A DNA stretch of 64,000 nucleotides from Roseovarius litoreus (GTDB taxonomy: Bacteria > Pseudomonadota > Alphaproteobacteria > Rhodobacterales > Rhodobacteraceae): the NCBI RefSeq assembly GCF_900142765.1, contig NZ_FRCB01000002.1:372001-436000 (forward strand), in the 5' to 3' direction. Positions 18,511-28,247 of this stretch are shown here, piece after piece. The notes beneath the pieces are model-generated. The model was given only the letters and a program-made list of their open reading frames with translations. It was not told where the DNA came from and made no database searches. Numbering within the stretch: position 1 is the stretch's first letter; each line of letters begins with the position of its first letter. The position numbers were made by a program, and so were the translations under genes.

Positions 18511-19662
18511 ATGCGAAACTCAACCCGATCCGGCGTCGATCCCTTTATTGTGATGGATGTGATGGAAGCCGCGCGTCGCGCCGAGGAGGCGGGCCGGCAT
18601 ATCATCCACATGGAGGTGGGCCAGCCCGGCACGCCTGCGCCGCAGGGCGCCCGAGACGCGCTGGCGCGCGCCATGCAAGAGGATGCCATGGGGTATACGG
18701 TGGCGCTTGGCCTGCCGGCGCTGCGGCGGCGGATCGCGGCGCTTTACGGAGAGTGGTACGATCTCGACCTTGATCCGGAGCGCGTGATCATCACGCCGGG
18801 ATCGTCGGGCGCCTTCATCCTTGCTTTTACCGCTCTGTTCGACGCGGGCGACCGGGTGGGCATCGGTGCGCCGGGCTATCCCAGCTATCGGCAGATCCTG
18901 CGGGCGCTCGATCTGCAGCCGGTGGATATCGAGACGGCGGCGGAGAACCGCCTGCAGCCGGTGGCGAGTGACCTCAAGGGCCGGGACCTCGCGGGGCTCT
19001 TGGTGGCGAGCCCGGCCAATCCGACGGGCACCATGCTGGACCGCGCGGCGCTGGCGGCGCTCATGGAGGCGGCCCGGGCGCAGGGCGCGAGCTTTATCAG
19101 CGACGAGATCTATCATGGCATTGAATACGAGGCGAAGGCGGTGAGCGCGCTGGAGATTTCCGACGAGGCCTATGTCATCAACTCCTTCTCGAAATATTTC
19201 AGCATGACCGGCTGGCGGGTCGGCTGGATGGTGGTGCCCGAGGATCATGTCAGGGTGATCGAGCGGCTGGCGCAGAACCTTTTCATCTGCCCGCCCCATG
19301 CCAGCCAGGTCGCGGCGCTGGCCGCGATGGAGTGCACAGGCGAGCTCGAGGCCAACATGGCCGTCTACCGGCGCAACCGCGCGCTGATGCTGGAGGGGCT
19401 GCCCAAGGCCGGTTTCGACCGGATCGCGCCCCCCGATGGCGCCTTTTACGTCTATGCCGATGTGAGCCATATCACCGATGACAGCCGCAGCCTTGCGGCC
19501 GAGATCCTGGACAAGGCCGGGGTCGCGGTCACGCCGGGGCTTGATTTCGACCCTGAGCGGGGCGGCGGCACGCTGCGGTTTTCCTATGCGCGCGCAACGG
19601 CGGATATCGAGGAGGGGCTGGCAAGGCTGCGCCGCTTCATGGCCGAGCGCGGCGCCGTCTGA
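18511..19662 (+). CDS. Pyridoxal phosphate-dependent class I/II aminotransferase
   Basis: 383-residue fold-type I aminotransferase. The internal aldimine lysine is Lys228 in SFSKYFSMTGWR, with SPANPTG and DEIYHG as cofactor-binding motifs and the substrate carboxylate Arg near RFSYARA. It resembles the aspartate/aromatic aminotransferase group, but the amino donor cannot be fixed from sequence. ATG 18511 with AGGAAG seven bases upstream is preferred over an earlier in-frame start. A short GC-rich repeat follows the stop. Confidence 0.88.
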   Translation: MRNSTRSGVDPFIVMDVMEAARRAEEAGRHIIHMEVGQPGTPAPQGARDALARAMQEDAMGYTVALGLPALRRRIAALYGEWYDLDLDPERVIITPGSSGAFILAFTALFDAGDRVGIGAPGYPSYRQILRALDLQPVDIETAAENRLQPVASDLKGRDLAGLLVASPANPTGTMLDRAALAALMEAARAQGASFISDEIYHGIEYEAKAVSALEISDEAYVINSFSKYFSMTGWRVGWMVVPEDHVRVIERLAQNLFICPPHASQVAALAAMECTGELEANMAVYRRNRALMLEGLPKAGFDRIAPPDGAFYVYADVSHITDDSRSLAAEILDKAGVAVTPGLDFDPERGGGTLRFSYARATADIEEGLARLRRFMAERGAV

Positions 19663-19670
19663 GGGCGACC

Positions 19671-19722
19671 GCCCGGGGGGCCAGCCCCCCGGACCCCCCG
19701 GGATATTTGAGGCCAGAAGAAG
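19671..19722 (+). repeat. Roseobacter-type intergenic hairpin repeat, copy 1
   Basis: GGGGGG/CCCCCC hairpin followed by a CCCCC-GGGATATTTGAGG-CAGAAGAA tail. A related layout occurs at 24911-24977. It is short and noncoding, between the aminotransferase and amiC. Confidence 0.6.
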
Positions 19723-19818
19723 CCGCGAGGTGAAAGGGCCGGTGGCATGAAGGGGGCTGTGCAAGCGGGGCGCAGGTGCTATGCTCGCGCCAGGCAAGAG
19801 CGACCGGAAAAGCGGCGG

Positions 19819-21063
19819 ATGAGCAGAATGATCAGGATGATTCTGGCGGGGGTGCTGGGGCTGTGTGCGGTCCTTTCGTCGGATGCTGTGCTGGCGCAGG
19901 ATCGGGCGTTCAGCGGATTGGCGCGGCTCGATCCGCAGGCCAGCGGGATTTCGGACGAGGGGCAGGGGGTGAGGCTGCGCCTGGCGCTGAGCCAGGGTGT
20001 GCCTTACCGGGTGTTCACGCTGGATGAGCCGGAACGGGTGGTGCTGGATTTCCGCGAGGTGGATTGGGGCGGCATCGACGGCGATGCGCTCGATCGCAGC
20101 GAGGCGGTCGAGCGGGTCCGGGTGGGCGGCTTTCGGCCCGGCTGGTCGCGGATGGTGCTGGACCTGGCAGGGCCATTGGGGCTGGACCGGGTGGGTCTCG
20201 AGATTGACGAGGTTACCGGGGGTGCTGTGCTCGAGATGTCGCTGACGCCCGTGAGCGCACAGGCGTTTGCCGCGGGCGCCGGGGCGCCGGACCTGCCGGG
20301 ATGGGATCTGCCGGAGCGGAGCCTGAAGGCCCAGACGCGCCCACGCCAGCGCGGCGAGAACCCGCTGGTGGTGGTGCTCGATCCGGGGCATGGCGGGATT
20401 GATCCGGGGGCCGAAGTGGATGGGCTGACGGAAAAGGACCTGATGCTGCTCTTTGCACAGGAACTAAGGGAGGTTCTGGTGCGGGCGGGGGGCTTCGAGG
20501 TGGTGCTGACGCGGCAGGATGACAGTTTCGTGTCGCTGGAGCAGCGCGTCGCCATAGCGCACCAGGTGCGGGCGGATGTGTTCGTGTCGCTGCATGCGGA
20601 TGCGCTGAGCGAGGGGCGCGCGCATGGTGCCACGGTCTATACCCTGTCCGACAGCGCCAGCGACGAGGCCAGCGCGGCGCTGGCCGAGCGGCATAACCGG
20701 ACCGATCTGCTTGCGGGAATCGATTTGAGTGGCAAGGACGATATCGTGGCGGATGTGCTGATGGATCTTGCGCGAATCGAGACCCAGCCGCGCGCCGAGC
20801 GGCTGGCGGAAAACCTGCGCGCGGGCATCGAGGGCAAGGGGTTGCCGCTGCATTCGCGACCGCTGCGCCATGCGGGGTTTTCGGTGCTGAAATCGCCCGA
20901 TATCCCCTCGGCCCTGCTGGAGCTGGGGTTCATGTCGAGCCCGCGCGATCTTGCCAATCTTGTCGATCCGGGCTGGCGGATGCAGATGGCCGAGGCGCTG
21001 AGGGATGCGCTGGAGGCCTGGCGCGCCGAGGATGCGGCGATCGCGGATCTGGTGCGGCAGTGA
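19819..21063 (+). CDS. amiC: N-acetylmuramoyl-L-alanine amidase with AMIN domain
   Basis: Zinc amidase that splits septal peptidoglycan. The 414-residue protein has a signal peptide (MIRMILAGVLGLCAVLSSDAVLA), an AMIN domain (about 30-145, VPYRVFTLDEPERVVLDF) and an Amidase_3 domain (about 180-400) with DPGHGGIDPG, the glutamate in EKDL, SLHADAL, and the terminal catalytic Glu in LLELGFMSS. An in-frame start exists at 19747, but ATG 19819 directly precedes the signal peptide. Followed by mrcA and prfB in the usual Rhodobacterales order. Confidence 0.92.
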   Translation: MSRMIRMILAGVLGLCAVLSSDAVLAQDRAFSGLARLDPQASGISDEGQGVRLRLALSQGVPYRVFTLDEPERVVLDFREVDWGGIDGDALDRSEAVERVRVGGFRPGWSRMVLDLAGPLGLDRVGLEIDEVTGGAVLEMSLTPVSAQAFAAGAGAPDLPGWDLPERSLKAQTRPRQRGENPLVVVLDPGHGGIDPGAEVDGLTEKDLMLLFAQELREVLVRAGGFEVVLTRQDDSFVSLEQRVAIAHQVRADVFVSLHADALSEGRAHGATVYTLSDSASDEASAALAERHNRTDLLAGIDLSGKDDIVADVLMDLARIETQPRAERLAENLRAGIEGKGLPLHSRPLRHAGFSVLKSPDIPSALLELGFMSSPRDLANLVDPGWRMQMAEALRDALEAWRAEDAAIADLVRQ

Positions 21064-21146
21064 CGCGCCGTTCCGAAACGTCGGGCAAGATGTGTTTTGA
21101 CGGGATGTCGAGGGATGCCTATATGGGGCTGTGACAATCTCCGGGG

Positions 21147-23672
21147 GTGCGTGTGCTCAGAGCGATAGGAACCTTTTTCGGCACGATCTTCAGCCTGATG
21201 ACCCTGGGGCTGATGATGGTCGCGCTGAGCGTCGGCGCGGTGCTGCATATCTATGGGCAGGACCTGCCCAGTCACGAGTCGCTTGCCAATTACACCCCGC
21301 CCACGATCAGCCGGATCTATTCCGGCGAGGGGCGCGTGATCGACGAATTTGCACGCGAGCGGCGCCTGTTCACCCCGGCGGAGGATATCCCCGTCATGGT
21401 CAAACAGGCCTTCATCAGCGCCGAGGACAAGAATTTCTATCAGCATGGCGGCTATGACGCGCGGGGTATCGCGGCGGCGGTGGTGGAGGCGGTGCAGACC
21501 CGTGGTGAGACAGTCAGGGGCGCCTCGACCATCACGCAGCAGGTGATGAAGAACTTCCTGCTGTCCGGTGACCGGCGGATCGAGCGCAAGATCAAGGAGA
21601 TCATCCTTGCCACGCGCATCGAGGAGACGCTGAGCAAGGAGAAGATCCTCGAGCTTTATCTGAACGAGATCTTCCTCGGGCAGAATTCCTATGGCGTGAC
21701 GGCGGCGGCGCAGACCTATTTCAACAAGTCGCTGCGCGAGCTGGCGCCGCATGAGGCGGCGTTTCTTGCGTCGATGCCCAAGGCGCCGTCGGATTACCAT
21801 CCGGTGCGCAATCGCGACCGGCTGCTGCAACGGCGCAACTTCGTGCTGCGGGAGATGCACGAGAACGGCTATCTGGACGCGGCCACCTATGAGGCCGAAG
21901 TCGCACAGCCCCTGCGCTCGGTGCAGAACGGGGATTTCTCGCCCTATTCCGCCGAATTGCCGCCACGCGATTATTTCACCGACGAGATCCGCCGCCAGCT
22001 GAGCCAGGAATTCGGCGAGGGCGAGTTTTTCAGCGGGGGCTTGAGCGTGCGCGCGACGATCGATCCCGAGCTGCAGCTTGAGGCGGCCATCGCCCTGCGC
22101 CGCCAGCTCGAGGCCTATGACCGCGCGCGCGGCAGATGGACGGGCACCGGGATCACGCTGCCGCAAGAGGTGCTGGCGGACGAGCAGAGCTGGCGCGCCG
22201 CGCTGGCCGGGGCCGAGGTCGCGCGGGATATCGTGCTGGACGGCACATGGTATCCGGCGGTGGTGCTGGAGATCGCCGATCAGCAGATGCGGCTTGGCAT
22301 CGAGGGTGTGGCCCCCGACGAGAACGCTCCGCATGTGGTGCCGCGCGCCGATATCGCCTGGTTGCCCGGCAATTTCTTCGACACGTTCGAGCCGGGCGAG
22401 GTGGTGCATGTCCGCAAGATGACCAATGACGCGGGCGAGTTCACGCGCTGGAGCCTGCGGCAGGTGCCCGAGGTGCAGGGCGGGTTCGTGGCGATGGATG
22501 TTGACACGGGCCGTGTCCTGGCGATGCAGGGCGGGTTCTCGTATCAGCATTCGGTGTTCAACCGGGCGACGCAGGCGCTGCGCCAGCCGGGTTCGAGCTT
22601 CAAGCCCTTCGTCTATGCCGCGGCACTCGACAGTGGCTACAGCCCCGCCACCATCGTGATCGACGCGCCGATCGAGATCGACACGCCGCAAGGGCTGTGG
22701 CGGCCCCGGAACTCGTCCAACAAGTTTTACGGCCCGACGCCGCTGCGCACGGGGATCGAGCAGTCGCGGAACCTGATGACGATCCGTTTGGCGCAGGAAG
22801 TGGGCATGGACGTGGTGGCCGATTACGCGGAACGCTTCGGGGTCTATGACAATATGGGCCAGTTCCTGGCCAATTCGCTGGGGTCCGAGGAAACCACGCT
22901 TTACAACATGGTGGCGGCCTATGCCATGTTCGCCAATGGTGGCGAACGGGTTCGACCCACGCTGGTGGACCGGGTGCAGGACCGCTATGGCAAGACCGTG
23001 TTCAAGCATGATCCGCGCATCTGCACCGATTGCGACACGCGCGCCATTCCCGAGGCGCGCGGGCCACGTATCGTGTCGGATCGCGAGCGGGTGATGGATG
23101 CGGTCACGGCTTATCAGCTCACCTCGATGATGAAGGGCGTTGTGGATCGCGGCACCGCGTCGGGCGCGATCAACCTGCCGGTGCCGGTGGCGGGCAAGAC
23201 CGGGACCACCAATGATGCGCGCGATGTGTGGTTCGTGGGTTTCACCAGCAATATCGCGGCGGGCTGCTATATCGGGCATGACCAGCCGCGCGGGCTGGGG
23301 CGCGGGGCTTATGGGTCGTCCTTGTGCGGGCCGGTGTTTCAGGAGTTCATGGCCGAGGCGATCAAGACATATGGCGGCGGCCCGTTCGAGGTGCCGCCGG
23401 GCGGTCACTTCCTGAAGATCGACCGGTTTACGGGCGCGCGTCTGCCGGATGATGCGGAGGGCGATTATGTCGTGGCCGAGTATTTCCGTGACGGGGAAGA
23501 GCCGATCTTCGGCTACAGCGTCTCGGGCGGCTTCGCGATGGGCAACGATCTGGAGCTTTTTGCACGCGGTGAGACCGAACAGGTGCGTGAGGTCACGACA
23601 TCGACGGGGCGCAAGGCGCAAGTGGGCGGCAAGGCAAGCTTTGGCAGCATGAGTTCGGGCGGGCTTTACTAG
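21147..23672 (+). CDS. mrcA: Penicillin-binding protein 1A (bifunctional transglycosylase/transpeptidase)
   Basis: Class A PBP of 841 residues. It has one N-terminal membrane helix (about 8-32), a GT51 transglycosylase domain with catalytic Glu in EDKNFYQHGG, an OB-like insert (about 320-430), and a transpeptidase domain with SxxK in GSSFKPF, SxN in QSRNLM and KTG in AGKTGTTND. All motifs are present, so the enzyme should be active. Translation begins at GTG 21147 behind a G-rich site. Its partner amiC lies directly upstream. Confidence 0.95.
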   Translation: MRVLRAIGTFFGTIFSLMTLGLMMVALSVGAVLHIYGQDLPSHESLANYTPPTISRIYSGEGRVIDEFARERRLFTPAEDIPVMVKQAFISAEDKNFYQHGGYDARGIAAAVVEAVQTRGETVRGASTITQQVMKNFLLSGDRRIERKIKEIILATRIEETLSKEKILELYLNEIFLGQNSYGVTAAAQTYFNKSLRELAPHEAAFLASMPKAPSDYHPVRNRDRLLQRRNFVLREMHENGYLDAATYEAEVAQPLRSVQNGDFSPYSAELPPRDYFTDEIRRQLSQEFGEGEFFSGGLSVRATIDPELQLEAAIALRRQLEAYDRARGRWTGTGITLPQEVLADEQSWRAALAGAEVARDIVLDGTWYPAVVLEIADQQMRLGIEGVAPDENAPHVVPRADIAWLPGNFFDTFEPGEVVHVRKMTNDAGEFTRWSLRQVPEVQGGFVAMDVDTGRVLAMQGGFSYQHSVFNRATQALRQPGSSFKPFVYAAALDSGYSPATIVIDAPIEIDTPQGLWRPRNSSNKFYGPTPLRTGIEQSRNLMTIRLAQEVGMDVVADYAERFGVYDNMGQFLANSLGSEETTLYNMVAAYAMFANGGERVRPTLVDRVQDRYGKTVFKHDPRICTDCDTRAIPEARGPRIVSDRERVMDAVTAYQLTSMMKGVVDRGTASGAINLPVPVAGKTGTTNDARDVWFVGFTSNIAAGCYIGHDQPRGLGRGAYGSSLCGPVFQEFMAEAIKTYGGGPFEVPPGGHFLKIDRFTGARLPDDAEGDYVVAEYFRDGEEPIFGYSVSGGFAMGNDLELFARGETEQVREVTTSTGRKAQVGGKASFGSMSSGGLY

Positions 23673-23762
23673 CACGACGAGCGGAGACGGCTGCGGGCGA
23701 TCTTGCCGGGGGCGCCGGGCTGAGGTATCACCGGCATCCGAGCAGATCAGGAACAGGGTATC

Positions 23763-24890
23763 ATGCGCGCCGAAATCCAGACGACCGTTGCCGAAATCAA
23801 GAATTCGCTTGAGCTGTTGCGGCAGCGGATGGGGTGGGAGACCGCGCGCCATCGGCTGGAGGAGTTCAACGCCAGGGTCGAGGACCCGCAGCTGTGGGAC
23901 GATCCGGCCAAGGCGCAGAAGCTGATGCGCGACCGACAGAGCCTTGTGGATGCGATCACGACCCATGACACGATCCAGCAGGACATGCAGGACAATGTCG
24001 AGTTGATCGAACTGGGCGAGATGGAGGGCGATCCCGATGTGGTCGCCGAGGCCGAGGCGGCGATCAAGGCGCTGGCGCGCAAGGCGGCGCAAAAGGAGCT
24101 TGAGGCGTTGCTGAACGGCGAGGCCGATGCCAATGACGCCTTCCTGGAGATCCATGCCGGGGCGGGCGGCACCGAAAGTTGTGACTGGGCGTCGATGCTT
24201 GCGCGGATGTATGTGCGTTGGGCCGAGCAGCATGGCTATACGGTCGAGCTGCAATCGGAGACCGCGGGCGAAGAGGCGGGCATCAAGTCGGCCACCTACA
24301 AGGTCACGGGGCATAATGCCTATGGCTGGCTGAAATCGGAATCGGGTGTGCACCGGCTGGTGCGGATATCGCCGTTTGATTCGGCGGCCAAGCGGCACAC
24401 GTCGTTTTCGTCGGTCTGGGTCTATCCGGTGGTCGATGACAATATCGAGATCGAGGTGAACCCCGCCGATATCCGCATCGACACCTTCCGCAGTTCGGGC
24501 GCGGGCGGTCAGCACGTGAACAAGACCGACTCGGCGGTGCGGATCACCCACCATCCGACCGGCATTGTCGTCACCAGCTCGGAAAAATCCCAGCATCAGA
24601 ACCGCGATATCGCGATGAAGGCCCTGAAATCGCGGCTCTACCAGATGGAGCTCGATCGCCGCAACGAGGCGATCGCCGAGGCGCATGACGCCAAGGGCGA
24701 TGCGGGCTGGGGCAACCAGATCCGGTCCTATGTGCTGCAGCCCTACCAGATGGTGAAGGATCTGCGGACCAGCGTCGAGACGTCCGACACCAAGGGGGTG
24801 CTGGATGGTGACCTCGATCAGTTCATGGCCGCGACCCTTGCCATGGATGTAAGCGGCAAGTCCCGCGCCGAGGCGCAGAGCGACCAGTAA
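23763..24890 (+). CDS. prfB: Peptide chain release factor 2
   Basis: Terminates translation at UGA and UAA. The 375-residue protein has the SPF codon-recognition tripeptide in ISPFDSA and the catalytic GGQ in [16 protein letters not shown]. The frame is uninterrupted from ATG 23763, so the programmed +1 frameshift of Escherichia coli prfB is absent. It follows mrcA after 90 bp. Confidence 0.96.
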   Translation: MRAEIQTTVAEIKNSLELLRQRMGWETARHRLEEFNARVEDPQLWDDPAKAQKLMRDRQSLVDAITTHDTIQQDMQDNVELIELGEMEGDPDVVAEAEAAIKALARKAAQKELEALLNGEADANDAFLEIHAGAGGTESCDWASMLARMYVRWAEQHGYTVELQSETAGEEAGIKSATYKVTGHNAYGWLKSESGVHRLVRISPFDSAAKRHTSFSSVWVYPVVDDNIEIEVNPADIRIDTFRSSGAGGQHVNKTDSAVRITHHPTGIVVTSSEKSQHQNRDIAMKALKSRLYQMELDRRNEAIAEAHDAKGDAGWGNQIRSYVLQPYQMVKDLRTSVETSDTKGVLDGDLDQFMAATLAMDVSGKSRAEAQSDQ

Positions 24891-24910
24891 TCCGTCAAGG
24901 GCGGGTGGGT

Positions 24911-24977
24911 CAGGGGGCCTTGCCCCCTCTTGGCCTGCGGCCAATTCACCCCCAGAGTATTTGCGGAACAGTGAAAG
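24911..24977 (+). repeat. Roseobacter-type intergenic hairpin repeat, copy 2
   Basis: AGGGGGC/GCCCCCT hairpin followed by CCCCC-AGAGTATTTGCGG-CAGTGAA, the same layout as 19671-19722. It lies between prfB and the amidase and could double as a terminator of prfB. Confidence 0.6.
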
Positions 24978-25015
24978 CGGGGCGGATTGTGGCCTGCGCG
25001 CGGAGGAAGGTGGAG

Positions 25016-26428
25016 ATGACCGACATTTTGGCCCTGGAGGCGCGCGAACAGGCGGCAAGGATCGCTGCGGGAGAGCTGAGCGCCGAGGCGCTGATGCGCG
25101 CCACGCTGGAACGGATCGCGCAGACCAACGGCGCTTTGAACGCGGTCGTGTCGCTTCGGAAGGCCGAGGACCTCATGGCAGAGGCGCGCGCGGCAGATCA
25201 GACCCCGGCAAAGGTTGTCTTGCACGGCTTGCCCGTGGCGATCAAGGATCTGGCCGATGCCGAAGGTCTGCCCACGTCGAAGGGGTCGCCGGCCTTTGCA
25301 GGGCGGATCGCGCAGAGCGATGCGCCGCATGTCGCAAGGCTGCGCGCGGCGGGGGTCATCGTGATCGGCAAGACCAACACGCCGGAATTCGGGCTGGGCA
25401 GCCATACGTTCAACCCGGTGCATGGTGCGACCTGCAATCCCTATGACCATGCGGTGTCCTGCGGCGGCTCGTCCGGTGGGGCGGCGGTGGCGCTGGCGGC
25501 GGGGATGCTGTCGATCGCGGATGGATCGGACATGATGGGCAGCCTGCGCAACCCGGCGGGCTGGTGCAATGTCTACGGGATGCGGCCCAGCTGGGGGCTG
25601 GTGCCGGGGGCGGGGGCCGCGGAGGGGGATGCGTTCCTGCATCAGATCTCGACCGAGGGGCCGATGGCGCGCAGCCCTGCGGATCTTGCGCTGATGCTTG
25701 GGGTCATGGCCGGTCCGGATGCACGCCAGCCGCTTGGCATGGCGGTGCCCGATCTGAGCCTTGGCGGCGATGTCCGGGGGCGGCGCATCGGATGGCTGGG
25801 CGATTGGGGTGGGGCATGGCCCATGGAGGCGGGGATTCTGGACTGCGGCGCAGATGCCTGTGCCGTGCTCGAGGGGCTGGGATGCATCGTCGAGCCTGTT
25901 GCGCCGCCCTTTGATCGCGATGCGCTGTGGGAGAGCTGGACGACGCTGCGCAGCTGGACCATGGCCTGCAAGCTGTCAGGCCTGCTGGAGGCGCCGGAGG
26001 CGCGGGACCTGCTGAAGCCCGATGCGGTGTGGGAGATCGAGCGGGGGCGGCGCCTGAGCGGGTTGCAGGTGCATGCGGCGAGTGTCATCCGTTCGGACTG
26101 GTTCCGGCGCGCGGCGGATCTCTTCGATGCGTATGATGCGCTGGTGCTGCCCACCGCGCAGGTCTGGCCGTTTCCCATGGGCTGGGACTGGCCCAAGGAG
26201 GTGGCGGGCGTGGCCATGGACTCCTATCACCGCTGGATGGAGGTGGTGGTTCCCGCCAGCCTTGCCGGGCTGCCCGCCGTGGCGGTCCCTGCCGGATTTG
26301 GCGCCAACGGCCTGCCGATGGGCGTGCAGCTGATCGGGCGCCGGGGGGCGGATGGCGGGCTTTTGCGCCTGGCACAGGCCTATCACGAGGCAACCCGCTG
26401 GCCGCAGAGGCGCCCACCGCAAAGCTGA
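25016..26428 (+). CDS. Amidase signature family protein
   Basis: 470-residue hydrolase of the amidase signature family. The Ser-cisSer-Lys triad is visible: Lys in AIKDLAD, the cis-Ser in CGGSSGGAA and the nucleophile Ser in DMMGSLRNPAG. The sequence resembles GatA-like stand-alone amidases, but gatB and gatC are not next to it, so it is more likely a small-amide hydrolase than the tRNA amidotransferase. ATG 25016 has GTGGAG just upstream. The frame opens earlier, through a noncoding repeat, which argues against the longer start. Confidence 0.88.
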   Translation: MTDILALEAREQAARIAAGELSAEALMRATLERIAQTNGALNAVVSLRKAEDLMAEARAADQTPAKVVLHGLPVAIKDLADAEGLPTSKGSPAFAGRIAQSDAPHVARLRAAGVIVIGKTNTPEFGLGSHTFNPVHGATCNPYDHAVSCGGSSGGAAVALAAGMLSIADGSDMMGSLRNPAGWCNVYGMRPSWGLVPGAGAAEGDAFLHQISTEGPMARSPADLALMLGVMAGPDARQPLGMAVPDLSLGGDVRGRRIGWLGDWGGAWPMEAGILDCGADACAVLEGLGCIVEPVAPPFDRDALWESWTTLRSWTMACKLSGLLEAPEARDLLKPDAVWEIERGRRLSGLQVHAASVIRSDWFRRAADLFDAYDALVLPTAQVWPFPMGWDWPKEVAGVAMDSYHRWMEVVVPASLAGLPAVAVPAGFGANGLPMGVQLIGRRGADGGLLRLAQAYHEATRWPQRRPPQS

Positions 26429-26465
26429 CCGGGATTTGCATCTTTGCGTGGGCATGGCGCTTGGC

Positions 26466-26581
26466 TAAAGCGTTCCGCCTTTAACCTGAGGCATCAGCGA
26501 CAGGCGGAACGCGTGCAACGATCGAACGGAGCACTGCATTTCGCGAAAATCAGTGATTCAGGTTTTTCGCGAAACGCTTTA
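26466..26581 (+). repeat. MITE-like dispersed repeat, copy 2 (intergenic)
   Basis: 116-bp element with imperfect terminal inverted repeats of about 24 bp (TAAAGCGTTCCGCC... against TAAAGCGTTTCGCG... on the other strand), both ending in AACCTGA. It is bounded by TA at each end, the pattern left by IS630/mariner-type transposition. No coding capacity. It lies between the amidase and the DUF2189 gene. See copy 1 at 12893-13008. Confidence 0.85.
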
Positions 26582-26613
26582 GTCTTCGGCACGGAGGCTG
26601 AGGAGGGAGAGCC

Positions 26614-27390
26614 ATGCAGAAGACCAAGCCGCTTGGCGTGCCGGATCTGGGGACGGTGACATTCGCCACATTGGCCGAGGCGTTGCGCCGGGGCTGGTCG
26701 GACATGAGGCGCGCGCCGGGCTATGCGATGATCTTTGCCGGTGTCTATGTGGCCGTGGGCTGGATCATGGTCTGGATCACCTGGGTGACCGGTAAAAGCT
26801 ATTGGTTGACCTTCGCGGCGGTGGGCTTTCCGTTGATCGGGCCGTTCGCGGCGGTGGGTCTTTACGAGGTGAGTCACCGGCTCGAGCGCGGCCAGCCGCT
26901 TGTGGCGGCGGAGATCTTCGGGGTGATCGCCCACCAGCGCACACGGCAATTGCCGTCGATCTGCGCGGTCATCATCATCATGTTCCTGTTCTGGTTTTTC
27001 CTTGCGCATATGATTTTTGCGCTGTTCCTGGGGTTTTCCACGATGACCAACATCTCGAGCTCGTTCGAGGTCTATCTGACACGAGAGGGGCTGAGCATGC
27101 TGGGCTTCGGCAGCCTTGTGGGGGCGGCGTTCGCGCTGCTGCTGTATATGATCACGGTTTTGTCGCTGCCTTTGCTGCTGGATCGGGAGGTCGATTTCGT
27201 GACCGCGATGATCACCAGTTTCCAGACGGTGCTGGCCAATCCGGTGCCGATGCTGGCCTGGGGGGTGTTCATCGCCGTGGCGACGTTCGTGGCGCTGCTC
27301 CCGGGGTTTCTGGGGTTGTTCTTTGTGCTGCCGCTTCTGGGGCACGCGACATGGCATCTTTATCGTCTGATCGTGGAAGCGGGGCGCTGA
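26614..27390 (+). CDS. DUF2189 family integral membrane protein
   Basis: 258-residue protein with about six membrane segments (roughly 40-62, 66-85, 112-140, 155-180, 200-220, 225-250) and little soluble sequence. Length and motifs such as [16 protein letters not shown] fit the DUF2189 family, which has no known function. ATG 26614 has a strong GGAGGGAGA site. The stop is two bases before the methyltransferase start, so the two are probably co-transcribed. Confidence 0.8.
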   Translation: MQKTKPLGVPDLGTVTFATLAEALRRGWSDMRRAPGYAMIFAGVYVAVGWIMVWITWVTGKSYWLTFAAVGFPLIGPFAAVGLYEVSHRLERGQPLVAAEIFGVIAHQRTRQLPSICAVIIIMFLFWFFLAHMIFALFLGFSTMTNISSSFEVYLTREGLSMLGFGSLVGAAFALLLYMITVLSLPLLLDREVDFVTAMITSFQTVLANPVPMLAWGVFIAVATFVALLPGFLGLFFVLPLLGHATWHLYRLIVEAGR

Positions 27391-27392
27391 GC

Positions 27393-28016
27393 ATGGGGGA
27401 TGCGGCATTCTGGGACCGGGTGGCGCGGCGCTATGCGGCGCGTCCTGTGCGCGATGCGGCCGCCTATGAGACCACGCTGGAGCGCACGGCGGCACATCTG
27501 ACGGGGGCGCAGGACGTGCTGGAACTGGGCTGCGGCACGGGCGCCACGGCGCTGCGGCTGGCGGCGCATGTGGGGCGGTTAACCGGCTGCGATACCTCGT
27601 CGGAAATGATCAAGATCGCAGGCGAGCGTCTGGCGGAGGATGGCGCGCAGAATGTGGTCTTCCGGCGCTGCGATGCGTTTGACCCGACTTTCGAGCCAGA
27701 GAGCTTCGATGCGGTGCTGGCGTTCAACCTGCTGCATCTGCTCGAGGATAGGCCGGCCACGCTTGAGAGGGTGCGCGTCATGCTGCGGCCGGGCGGCGTT
27801 CTGATATCGAAAACGATCTGCATCGGGCGCGGGGCACTGCATTTCCGCATGCTGTTGGGCGCGCTGCGGCTGGCGGGGCTGGCGCCGGGCGGGTTCGGTT
27901 TCATGACGCCCCGGGACCTGGAGGCGCAGATCATCGCGGCGAGGTTCGAGATCGTGGAGACGGGAACCTATCCGGCGAGGCCGCCCGCACGGTTCATCGT
28001 GGCGCGAAAGAGCTGA
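27393..28016 (+). CDS. Class I SAM-dependent methyltransferase
   Basis: 207-residue Rossmann-fold methyltransferase of the Methyltransf_11 type. SAM-binding motif I is LELGCGTGATALRLA (about 42-56), the acidic motif II is GCDTSSEM, and post-motif LLHLLEDRP leads to the motif III region MLRPGGVLISKT. The C-terminal part has a short hydrophobic segment, so a lipid or quinone-like substrate is possible but unproven. It starts two bases after the DUF2189 gene. It converges on the small minus-strand genes. Confidence 0.85.
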   Translation: MGDAAFWDRVARRYAARPVRDAAAYETTLERTAAHLTGAQDVLELGCGTGATALRLAAHVGRLTGCDTSSEMIKIAGERLAEDGAQNVVFRRCDAFDPTFEPESFDAVLAFNLLHLLEDRPATLERVRVMLRPGGVLISKTICIGRGALHFRMLLGALRLAGLAPGGFGFMTPRDLEAQIIAARFEIVETGTYPARPPARFIVARKS

Positions 28017-28022
28017 GGTCGG

Positions 28023-28247
28023 TCAGCCCGCGGCATCGCGGTAATGGCGCAGCACAAAGATGCGAATGGCCGAGGCAAGCCCGGTTTCGGTGCCGCGCGC
28101 CTCGTCGATTTCCGCGGCCAGCGCGTTGAGCGGCGTGCCGCGTCGTTCGGCGATCTGGCGGAATGCCTGCCAGAACTCATCCTCGAGCGATACGCTGGTG
28201 CGATGTCCGCGCAAGGTGAGCGAGCGTTTGACGGGACGTCCGCTCAT
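28023..28247 (-). CDS. Ribbon-helix-helix domain protein
   Basis: 74-residue basic protein with a ribbon-helix-helix DNA-binding fold of the RHH_4 type: a short strand (RTSVSLEDEFW), then two helices through ERRGTPLNALAAEIDEAR and the tail RIFVLRHYRD. Such proteins bind DNA as dimers or tetramers. The start overlaps the stop of the upstream DUF4169 gene (TGATG), so both are made together. Target unknown. Confidence 0.82.
   Translation of the reverse strand: MSGRPVKRSLTLRGHRTSVSLEDEFWQAFRQIAERRGTPLNALAAEIDEARGTETGLASAIRIFVLRHYRDAAG

Noticed and set aside
23763..23900. Programmed frameshift in prfB
   Set aside because: The frame is continuous from its ATG; no in-frame TGA or slippery site is present near codon 25.
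20637..25058. Open frame of 1473 codons on the minus strand
   Set aside because: It is antisense to amiC, mrcA and prfB, all with full catalytic motifs. Long antisense frames arise from the third-position GC of this genome; the translation is rich in Arg/His/Pro with no domain.
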